A stretch of 12,705 nucleotides of DNA from Bacteroidota bacterium (lineage in GTDB: Bacteria > Bacteroidota > Bacteroidia > Flavobacteriales_F > PHOS-HE28): NCBI GenBank assembly GCA_023418095.1, contig JAEZDL010000198.1, positions 1 to 12,705 on the forward strand. Direction: 5' to 3'. Positions 7,281 to 12,705 of this stretch are shown piece by piece. Below the pieces are notes generated by a model. It had not been told where the DNA came from and did not search any database. It worked only from the letters and a program-made list of their open reading frames with translations. The position numbers and the translations under genes were made by a program. The stretch's first letter is position 1. The number at the start of each line of letters is the position of its first letter.

Positions 7281-9698
7281 ATGAGCGCATCGGGAGCAGC
7301 CGCTGTTGAAGAAGGAATGACGTTGGATGAAGTGCGTGCGGAGATCCTGCGCGATTACAAGCTAGCGTGCATGAGCCGTGAGGCGAGCCTGCTCGGCCGC
7401 AAGGAAGTGCTCACCGGCAAGGCCAAATTCGGCATCTTCGGCGATGGCAAGGAGCTGGCGCAGATCGCCATGGCCAAACAATTCCGCCACGGTGATTGGC
7501 GCAGCGGCTACTACCGCGACATGACCTTCATGTTCGCGATCGGCGAACTCACCGTGCAACAATGGTTCGCGCAGCTTTACGCCCACGCCGATCTGGAGCA
7601 CGAACCGGCCAGCGGCGGCCGCCAGATGAACGGCCATTTCGCCACGCGATCGCTCGATGAGAACGGTGAATGGAAGGATCTGAGCGAACAATACAACTCA
7701 AGTCCGGACATCTCTCCCACCGCTGGACAAATGCCGCGTTTGCTCGGGCTGGCGCAGGCGAGCAAGGTTTTCCGTGAGAATGAAGCATTGCACGGATACA
7801 CGCACTTCAGCGATCGCGGGAATGAAGTGGCTTTCGGCACGATCGGCGATGCGAGCACAAGCGAAGGCCATTTCTGGGAAACGATGAACGCGGCGGGCGT
7901 GCTCCAGGTGCCGCTCGCGATGAGCGTTTGGGATGATGGTTGGGGCATCAGCGTAAGCAAGGACCACCAGACCACGAAAGGCAGCATAAGCACGTTGTTG
8001 CAAGGCTTCCAGAAGCAGGAAGGCACCAACGGGATCCGCATTTACAAAGTGAAAGCGTGGGATTATGCGGCATTGAACAGGATCTACGAAGAAGCGATCG
8101 GCCTTTGCCGCGAAGAACATGTTCCCTGTTTGATCCACGTGGAGGAAGTGAGCCAGCCGCAAGGCCACAGCACCAGCGGAAGCCACGAACGCTACAAATC
8201 GAAGGAACTGCTCGAATGGTACAAGGAATGGGATTGCAACGTGCAATTCCGCAAATGGATCTTGAAGTTCAAACCTGGTGGCGATGCGATCGCGACCGCG
8301 GAAGAACTTGATGCGATCGAATCGGAGGCGCGATCGGAAGTACGATCGGCTCAAAAGGCGGCCTGGAGCGAATTCCTGAAGCCGATCAACGCTGAAAAGG
8401 AGGAGTTGATCGCGATCATGGGACGGATCGCTTCCGCAGGTTCCAACGAATTGAAGGAACTGCATAAGGAACTTTCAAGTTTGAAGGATCCCGGGCGAAA
8501 AGAGATCATGATGATCGCCCGGCGTGCCCGGATCGCGTCCGGCCTTTCCGACCGATCGGAGCTTTCGGAGTTGAACGCCTGGATCGAAAGGAATCTTGAT
8601 CTGAATTCCGATCGGTATGGAAGCCATCTCTATAGCGAAGGTGAACGCAGCAGTTTGAACATCGGCGAGATCCCTGCGGAATATTCCACCGGCGAAGAGG
8701 TCGACGGGCGTATCATCATCCGCGACAATTTCGCGGCATTGTTCGAGAAAGAACCCTTACTTCTCACGTTCGGTGAGGATACCGGCAAGATCGGCGACGT
8801 GAACCAGGGCATGGAAGGCATGCAGGCGCGATTCGGTGAGATCCGGATCGCTGATACGGGGATCCGTGAAGCAACGATCCTTGGCCAGGGGATCGGCATG
8901 GCGCTGCGCGGACTGCGGCCTGTGGCCGAGATCCAGTACCTGGATTATCTGCTCTACTGCCTGCAGGGTCTGAGCGACGATCTGGCCACGGTGCACTGGC
9001 GCACGAAAGGTGGACAGAAAGCACCGCTGATCGTACGTACGCGCGGTCACCGGTTGGAAGGCGTGTGGCACAGCGGCAGCCCGATGGGCATGATCATACA
9101 TTCCATACGTGGCGTGGTGGTTTGCGTACCGCGCAACATGCAACAGGCCGCCGGCATGTACAATACATTGATCCAAAGCGATGATCCGGCGCTCGTGATC
9201 GAGCCCTTGAACGGTTATCGGACCAAGGAGAAACTGCCTTCCAATCTCGGAGAATACACCGTTCCGATCGGGATCCCGGAGATCGTGCGGATGGGCAACG
9301 ACCTCACGCTCGTAAGCTATGGAAGCACGTTCAACATTTGCCTGAAGGCTTGTGACGAACTTGAAAAGTTGGGCGTGTCCGTTGAATTGATCGATGCTCG
9401 TACGTTGCTGCCGTTCGATCGGAATGGCCTGATCGCCGAAAGCTTGAAGCGTACAAGCCGCCTGTTGGTGGTAGACGAGGATGTTCCCGGTGGTGCATCG
9501 GCCTACATCCTTCAACAGATCCTGGAGCAGCAACAAGGCTACCTGCACCTGGATAGCGCACCGCGTACGCTCACGGCCAGGCCGCACCGGCCGGCCTATG
9601 GCAGCGACGGGGATTACTTCAGCAAGCCGAGCGTTGAAGATGTGATCGAGCTGGTGCTCGAGATCATGGCGGAAGCAGAGCCTGATCGGTTCGCTTAG
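7281..9698 (+). CDS. Fused E1 alpha/beta subunit of a branched-chain-type 2-oxoacid dehydrogenase
   Basis: This 805-residue thiamine diphosphate enzyme would decarboxylate a 2-oxo acid and pass the acyl group to a lipoyl E2. The alpha half (about 15-335) has the FGTIGDASTSEGHFWE cofactor loop (Gly189-Asp190) and, 28 residues on, VWDDGWGIS; canonical enzymes have GDG...NN, here Asp218-Asp219. SQPQGHSTSGSHERYKS is the phosphorylation-loop region. A charged helical linker (about 340-475) joins the halves. The beta half has LTFGEDTGKIGDVNQGM with Glu499 as probable cofactor-activating residue, IADTGIREATILGQGIGMA, AEIQYLDYL, RTRGHR and LVSYGSTF, and ends with the transketolase C-domain (VELIDARTLLPFD, LLVVDEDVPGG). 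Single-chain fusions of this kind are common in Bacteroidota. The ATG at 7281 is preferred because the frame upstream runs through the terminator. Exact substrate is not decidable; no E2 or E3 gene is nearby. Confidence 0.88.
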   Translation: MSASGAAAVEEGMTLDEVRAEILRDYKLACMSREASLLGRKEVLTGKAKFGIFGDGKELAQIAMAKQFRHGDWRSGYYRDMTFMFAIGELTVQQWFAQLYAHADLEHEPASGGRQMNGHFATRSLDENGEWKDLSEQYNSSPDISPTAGQMPRLLGLAQASKVFRENEALHGYTHFSDRGNEVAFGTIGDASTSEGHFWETMNAAGVLQVPLAMSVWDDGWGISVSKDHQTTKGSISTLLQGFQKQEGTNGIRIYKVKAWDYAALNRIYEEAIGLCREEHVPCLIHVEEVSQPQGHSTSGSHERYKSKELLEWYKEWDCNVQFRKWILKFKPGGDAIATAEELDAIESEARSEVRSAQKAAWSEFLKPINAEKEELIAIMGRIASAGSNELKELHKELSSLKDPGRKEIMMIARRARIASGLSDRSELSELNAWIERNLDLNSDRYGSHLYSEGERSSLNIGEIPAEYSTGEEVDGRIIIRDNFAALFEKEPLLLTFGEDTGKIGDVNQGMEGMQARFGEIRIADTGIREATILGQGIGMALRGLRPVAEIQYLDYLLYCLQGLSDDLATVHWRTKGGQKAPLIVRTRGHRLEGVWHSGSPMGMIIHSIRGVVVCVPRNMQQAAGMYNTLIQSDDPALVIEPLNGYRTKEKLPSNLGEYTVPIGIPEIVRMGNDLTLVSYGSTFNICLKACDELEKLGVSVELIDARTLLPFDRNGLIAESLKRTSRLLVVDEDVPGGASAYILQQILEQQQGYLHLDSAPRTLTARPHRPAYGSDGDYFSKPSVEDVIELVLEIMAEAEPDRFA

Positions 9699-9808
9699 AA
9701 CGATCTGGAGGAACCGGTGATCTGCAGTGGCCGGTAGGTGTGAAATTGAACCATGCGTGGAGCTGTTGCGCTCTACAACGCAGTGCGAACAGACTTCTAT
9801 AAAGATGG

Positions 9809-9857
9809 AAATGCGAGGAATGCACCCCACGATCGTTGGGGTGCATTGCTCGCATTT
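9809..9857. terminator. Strong hairpin, probable bidirectional terminator
   Basis: AAATGCGAG (9809-9817) pairs with CTCGCATTT (9849-9857). After a single G-G mismatch, AATGCACCCCA (9819-9829) pairs with TGGGGTGCATT (9837-9847), closing a seven-base loop CGATCGT. The 20-pair stem lies between the convergent E1 and manganese catalase genes, with A/T ends on both strands, so it can stop transcription from either side. The T-tracts are short. Confidence 0.7.
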
Positions 9858-9883
9858 GTTACGGTAGCATTACCAGGCCGATC

Positions 9884-10642
9884 CTAGTTCTTCGCCGCGT
9901 TGCGGATAACGTTCTTGATCTCTGCACTGGTCAATCTCGATTCGATCTTCACCGGAGCTTCCACGAAGGTCATTCCATCTTCATTCCACGGCCCGCGCAG
10001 ATCCTGGCCGCCCTGCTCGCCTTCGCCGGTGGAAGCATTGTAATACGCCTTGGCCATGTCCGGTGTGGGTTCGATCAACCCGATCTCCAGTGGATCCTTG
10101 CCCATGCTATCCAATGCCGCCATGAACGATCGCATGTGCGCGATCTCGCGCGTCATCAGGAATTGCAAGGCATCCTTGCTGTCCGGATCGTCGCAGAAGT
10201 CGATCAGCCTTTCATACACGATCTTCGCCCGGGCCTCCGCCGCGATGTTGCTTCGCAGATCCACATCGAGTTCCCCGGTGATCTTCAGGTAATCGGCAGT
10301 CCATGGATTGCCTTGTGAGTTATGGAGCACCACACCGCCCCCACCAGCGACCGCCACAAGGGGATCGGCTTCCGCCATTTGTCGCCCGGTGCGGGTGGGC
10401 CGCAGATGCATCCTCGCAAGCGTCCCCACCACTTCCAGGTGGCTCAGCTCTTCGGTCCCTATATCCATCAACATGTCCTTGCGCGGCGCATCATCGCAGT
10501 TCCATCCTTGAATGGTGTATTGCATGGCAGCGGCCAATTCGCCGTTAGCCCCGCCGAACTGTTCGAGCAACATCCGGCCGAAACGCGGATCGGGTGTGCC
10601 GACGCGAACGGTATACATCAATTTTTTTATGTGGTGATACAT
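9884..10642 (-). CDS. Manganese catalase
   Basis: This 252-residue dimanganese catalase converts hydrogen peroxide to water and oxygen in the cytoplasm. The start at 10642 gives the family N-terminus MYHHIKKLMYTVRVGTPDP; a longer frame to 10708 adds 22 unrelated residues. The four-helix bundle ligands are all visible: Glu35 (GGANGELAAAMQY), Glu65 and His68 (GTEELSHLE), Glu136 (NIAAEARAKIVYERL) and Glu166/His169 (TREIAHMRSF), in the spacing known from Lactobacillus and Thermus enzymes. The C-terminus (YNASTGEGEQGGQDLRGPWN, then FVEAPV) is the characteristic tail that packs between subunits. An AAAGGA stretch lies eight bases before the ATG on the minus strand, a weak ribosome site. The gene diverges from the Gre-family gene across 82 bases, and its control (for example by oxidative stress) cannot be read from the sequence. 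Confidence 0.95.
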   Translation of the reverse strand: MYHHIKKLMYTVRVGTPDPRFGRMLLEQFGGANGELAAAMQYTIQGWNCDDAPRKDMLMDIGTEELSHLEVVGTLARMHLRPTRTGRQMAEADPLVAVAGGGGVVLHNSQGNPWTADYLKITGELDVDLRSNIAAEARAKIVYERLIDFCDDPDSKDALQFLMTREIAHMRSFMAALDSMGKDPLEIGLIEPTPDMAKAYYNASTGEGEQGGQDLRGPWNEDGMTFVEAPVKIESRLTSAEIKNVIRNAAKN

Positions 10643-10724
10643 GCTGGTCCTTTTCCATTCCATGTGCACCGGCCGTGCCAGCGAACAGGATCGGCTCACT
10701 TCGTGCATAACTTATTCTTTCAGC

Positions 10725-11252
10725 ATGAGCCGCGGATTCGTGAAGGAGGATGATCAGGAGGAAGCACCGTTCATTCCCCCGCGCGCACCATTACCCGAAG
10801 GTGAAGCGAACCTTGTGACACCGCGTGGGATGAGGTTACTGGAAAAAGAGCGCCAGGAGCTGGAGGATGAACGCAGATCGGTGATCGAGAAAGGGGACGC
10901 GGGGGAGATCGGCGAAGATGATCGCAGGAGGCAGCTGATCGTGATCAACGGGAGGCTCGATCTGCTCGCAGAGCGGATAGCCACCGCGCAGATCGTGGAG
11001 TATGGTGAGGTACCAGGAGATGTGCGTTTCGGCACCACCGTCACCTTTCGCCATGAGAGCGGGCCAAGGAAGGGATCGGAATCCACCTTCACGATCGTGG
11101 GGGTCGATGAAGCCAGTATCAAGGAAGGGCGGATCGCCTTCACCGCGCCGATCGTGCGCGCGTTGATCGGAAAAAGGATCGGTGAGATCGCGGAGCTACG
11201 ATTGGGCAACGCCCTTCAACGATCCAAGATCATGGACATCACCTTCGGGTGA
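10725..11252 (+). CDS. GreA/GreB-family transcription factor, Bacteroidota type
   Basis: This is a 175-residue protein starting MSRGFVKEDDQEE, an N-terminus I recognise from Bacteroidota proteins annotated as GreA/GreB-family elongation factors. After about 30 residues rich in Pro and acids come two helices (about 33-55 and 66-91) that would form the coiled coil inserted into the RNA polymerase secondary channel. The C-terminal FKBP-like domain follows: VRFGTTVTFRH, TFTIVGVDEASIKEGRIAFTAPIVRALIGKRIGEIAEL. At the coiled-coil tip the classic GDxxENAEY is replaced by GDAGEIGEDD, keeping Asp58 and Glu61 only, and the first helix looks several residues shorter than in E. coli GreA. It may therefore regulate rather than stimulate transcript cleavage (inference). 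It heads a rightward cluster of four genes. A longer frame from 10641 is rejected because it lacks family similarity. Confidence 0.85.
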   Translation: MSRGFVKEDDQEEAPFIPPRAPLPEGEANLVTPRGMRLLEKERQELEDERRSVIEKGDAGEIGEDDRRRQLIVINGRLDLLAERIATAQIVEYGEVPGDVRFGTTVTFRHESGPRKGSESTFTIVGVDEASIKEGRIAFTAPIVRALIGKRIGEIAELRLGNALQRSKIMDITFG

Positions 11253-11286
11253 AGGCACGCCGTTTGCCGTACTTCCGGAAACTTAT

Positions 11287-11646
11287 ATGCAGATGGATCT
11301 GAAAGTACTTCCACCAAAGGCACATGCAGCAATGGATTATGCGCTGGGCGCAGCGGCGTTCGTGGCTCCCAGGCTTTTTGGCTTCTCACGTTATTCCGTA
11401 CCAACGGCCGTAAGCCGGGGGATCGGGCTCTACGCACTTGGTAGCGCACTTTCCACCCGCAACGGTGGCGGCATACTTCACGCGATGCCGTGGAGGACCC
11501 ACTTGAAAATGGACGCCGCCATGAACATCGCGGCCTGGGCAGCGCCCTTCGTGCTGGGCTTCCGCACCAACAAACGCGCGCGGCGCACCATTCTCGGCAT
11601 GGCCGCGCTCCAGGGCCTCGTTTGGCTGTTGAGCAAGCGTCGCTGA
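11287..11646 (+). CDS. Small membrane protein with internal duplication (SPW-repeat-like)
   Basis: This is a 119-residue hydrophobic protein with about four membrane segments. It consists of two copies of the same unit 59 residues apart without gaps. Unit one is His13-x2-Met16-Asp17...Ala27-Pro28...Gly32-Phe33; unit two is His72-x2-Met75-Asp76...Ala86-Pro87...Gly91-Phe92. Each unit therefore has HxxMD at the start of a helix and APxxxGF at its end. This recalls the SPW-repeat family and related small membrane proteins, but I cannot confirm membership. The function is unknown. The ATG at 11287 starts 34 bases after the Gre-family stop; a second ATG at 11293 is possible. An upstream in-frame ATG (11182) would overlap the Gre gene and adds no helix. 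It is probably cotranscribed with its neighbours. Confidence 0.7.
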   Translation: MQMDLKVLPPKAHAAMDYALGAAAFVAPRLFGFSRYSVPTAVSRGIGLYALGSALSTRNGGGILHAMPWRTHLKMDAAMNIAAWAAPFVLGFRTNKRARRTILGMAALQGLVWLLSKRR

Positions 11647-11670
11647 CAGCCCGACCGATGGGCGCCGACC

Positions 11671-11678
11671 TAACTTGC
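11671..11678 (+). promoter_or_regulatory. Possible weak -7-like element before the S4 gene
   Basis: TAACTTGC resembles the TAnnTTTGC form of the Bacteroidota -7 element with one T missing, and lies only four bases before the ATG at 11683. If used, the transcript would be almost leaderless. It could equally be chance within a four-gene transcript. Confidence 0.2.
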
Positions 11679-11682
11679 ACGC

Positions 11683-11913
11683 ATGGCACCGATCATCTTC
11701 CATCTCAACGGCGAAATGGTGGAGTTGAACCAATTATTGAAGATCACAGGGTTCTGCAATAGTGGGGGCGCGGGGAAAATGCTCGTGGCGCAAGGTCTGG
11801 TGAAAGTGGATGGCCGTACCGAACTTCGAAAGACATGCAAGATCCGCGCTGGCCAGGTAGTGCGATTCGCCGATCAGGAGATCCACGTGGTGGCGCAAGG
11901 GAACGAGGAATGA
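11683..11913 (+). CDS. S4-domain RNA-binding protein, YbcJ type
   Basis: This 76-residue protein consists almost wholly of an S4 RNA-binding fold. The key pattern is VELNQLLKITGFCNSGGAGK, then MLVAQGLVKVDGRTELRKTCKI and RAGQVVRF: two helices followed by the VDG-x-x-x-x-RK beta turn that contacts RNA. Length and layout match E. coli YbcJ and its relatives, single-domain S4 proteins of about 70 residues thought to bind structured RNA such as rRNA or tRNA; the exact role is not settled. It lies 36 bases after the membrane protein gene, and its TGA stop overlaps the ATG of the hydrolase (ATGA), so the two are probably translationally coupled. Confidence 0.88.
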   Translation: MAPIIFHLNGEMVELNQLLKITGFCNSGGAGKMLVAQGLVKVDGRTELRKTCKIRAGQVVRFADQEIHVVAQGNEE

Positions 11914-12671
11914 AGCAACGACATCATCTTGTATTGATCCACGGATTCCCGCATGATCACCGTGTGTGGGAATTGCAGTTGAGCGCATTTCCCGATCACA
12001 TCCATGTGCTGGCGCCCGATCTGCGCGGCTTCGGCAACGACAGGCAGAAGCTTCCCGAAGTGATGACCATGGAGGATTACGCTTCCGGCATCCGTGGAGC
12101 CCTCGATCGATCGGGGATCGAACAGGTGACGCTGTGCGGACTTTCCATGGGCGGATATGTTTCCATGGCGTTCCTGGATCGATATCCGGACCGGGTAAAA
12201 AGCCTGATCCTTTGCAACACGAAAGCCAGCGCAGATGAAGCAGAGGCAAGGCAGAACCGATACAAAGTGGCCGAACAGGCCTTCGATCCAGGTGTGGCCG
12301 TGATCGCACGCGGCATGATCCCCAAGATGCTCACTGATCGTACCCGGGCGGAAAGACCGGCGATCGCTGATGGGATCGAAAAGATGATGGCCGGGCAACA
12401 CCCGGAAGCCGTGGCCGCCGCATCCAGGGGAATGGCACAGCGGCCCGATCGAAGGGAATGGTTGCGCGGTTTGAAGATCCCAGCCACGATCATTACGGGT
12501 AACGAGGATCGGTTGATGGATCTTGCCACGAGCAGGGAGATGCATGAGGCGATCGCCGGAAGTGAACTGGTGGTGATCGATGGTGCGGCCCACCTGACCA
12601 ACGTGGACCGGCCCGAGGAATTCAACCAGGCGGTGATCGCCCATTTCGATCGCTTGGATCGACCGGCATAG
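11910..12671 (+). CDS. Alpha/beta-fold hydrolase
   Basis: This is a 253-residue cytoplasmic hydrolase with no signal peptide. The fold markers are in order: LVLIHGFPHD (oxyanion-hole HG at about 11-12), VLAPDLRGFG, the nucleophile elbow GLSMGG with Ser79, a cap region of helices (about 105-185), then ATIITGNEDRLMD with probable acid Asp200, and GAAHLTNVDRPEEFN with His228. The closest general class is the esterase, haloperoxidase and 3-oxoadipate enol-lactonase group, but the substrate cannot be read from sequence. The ATG at 11910 shares its last two bases with the TGA of the S4 gene; the frame upstream (from 11835) overlaps that gene and is not used. A GAGGA stretch directly before the ATG gives at best a weak ribosome site. 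Only 34 bases follow it in the window, with no visible terminator. Confidence 0.9.
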   Translation: MKQRHHLVLIHGFPHDHRVWELQLSAFPDHIHVLAPDLRGFGNDRQKLPEVMTMEDYASGIRGALDRSGIEQVTLCGLSMGGYVSMAFLDRYPDRVKSLILCNTKASADEAEARQNRYKVAEQAFDPGVAVIARGMIPKMLTDRTRAERPAIADGIEKMMAGQHPEAVAAASRGMAQRPDRREWLRGLKIPATIITGNEDRLMDLATSREMHEAIAGSELVVIDGAAHLTNVDRPEEFNQAVIAHFDRLDRPA

Positions 12672-12705
12672 CACAAGATCGACCTACATAGATCCCGATC
12701 CAGAC

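Noticed and set aside
9757..9776. Small hairpin GTGGAGC / GCTCTAC in the E1-catalase gap as a regulatory RNA
   Set aside because: Seven pairs with a wobble and no T-tract or conserved context; too weak to call.
8757..9830. Long open frame of 357 codons on the minus strand opposite the E1 beta half
   Set aside because: The plus strand has clear transketolase-type motifs throughout; the antisense frame has no recognisable domain and also runs through the terminator hairpin.
11425..11689. Longest GATC-free stretch (about 265 bases) as a transferred segment
   Set aside because: With about 300 sites at a mean spacing of 43 bases, one gap of this size is not far from chance, and the gene there otherwise resembles its neighbours.
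1..12705. CRISPR arrays, insertion sequences, toxin-antitoxin or phage-defence genes, tRNA or rRNA
   Set aside because: No regularly spaced direct repeats, transposase motifs, defence-type domains or RNA gene signatures were seen on either strand.

Overview
This window reads as a piece of chromosome from a fairly GC-rich (roughly 55%) member of the Bacteroidota, most likely an uncultured Flavobacteriales-type organism. Three things point there. Two proteins end in type IX secretion system (T9SS) type A sorting domains. Several genes lack a Shine-Dalgarno sequence and instead have AT-rich elements close to the Bacteroidota -7 consensus TAnnTTTG. The families present (a fused E1 alpha/beta 2-oxoacid dehydrogenase, a Gre-family protein beginning MSRGFVKEDDQEE, an Omp28-like protein) are typical of that phylum. 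The assignment is an inference from protein content, not from a marker gene.

Layout. 1-634: 3' end of a secreted T9SS cargo protein. 639-863 (-): small acidic lipoprotein, divergent from rlmD (898-2409, +), a 23S rRNA m5U methyltransferase. 2419-3297 (-): membrane-anchored protein resembling M15/DUF5715 peptidases. 3360-3758 (-): membrane protein with a SHOCT tail. 3917-5005 (+): MscS-type mechanosensitive channel, whose stop codon abuts that of a secreted YCII-domain protein (5006-5455, -). 5503-5748 (-): an unlisted relic of the C-terminus of a large T9SS surface protein. 5785-7146 (+): Omp28/thioredoxin-like T9SS cargo with its own terminator. 7281-9698 (+): fused E1 alpha/beta dehydrogenase. 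A strong hairpin separates it from a manganese catalase (9884-10642, -). 10725-12671 (+): a co-directional cluster of a Gre-family factor, a duplicated small membrane protein, an S4 RNA-binding protein and an alpha/beta hydrolase; the last two overlap by ATGA.

The genes are mostly housekeeping and envelope functions (rRNA modification, transcription, central carbon metabolism, osmotic and oxidative protection, secreted proteins). They do not form one obvious pathway. I found no defence system, CRISPR array, insertion sequence, tRNA or rRNA.

The most striking signal is a property of the DNA itself. The tetramer GATC occurs about 300 times in 12.7 kb by hand count (one per about 43 bases), roughly six times the number expected from base composition. 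It appears in coding and non-coding DNA and on genes of both orientations. It includes six GCGATCGC octamers, identical to the cyanobacterial HIP1 word, and several CCGATCGG octamers. The second notable item is the hidden relic at 5503-5748, which keeps a near-intact DVNMDG...GNDRD...IGG surface-protein motif.
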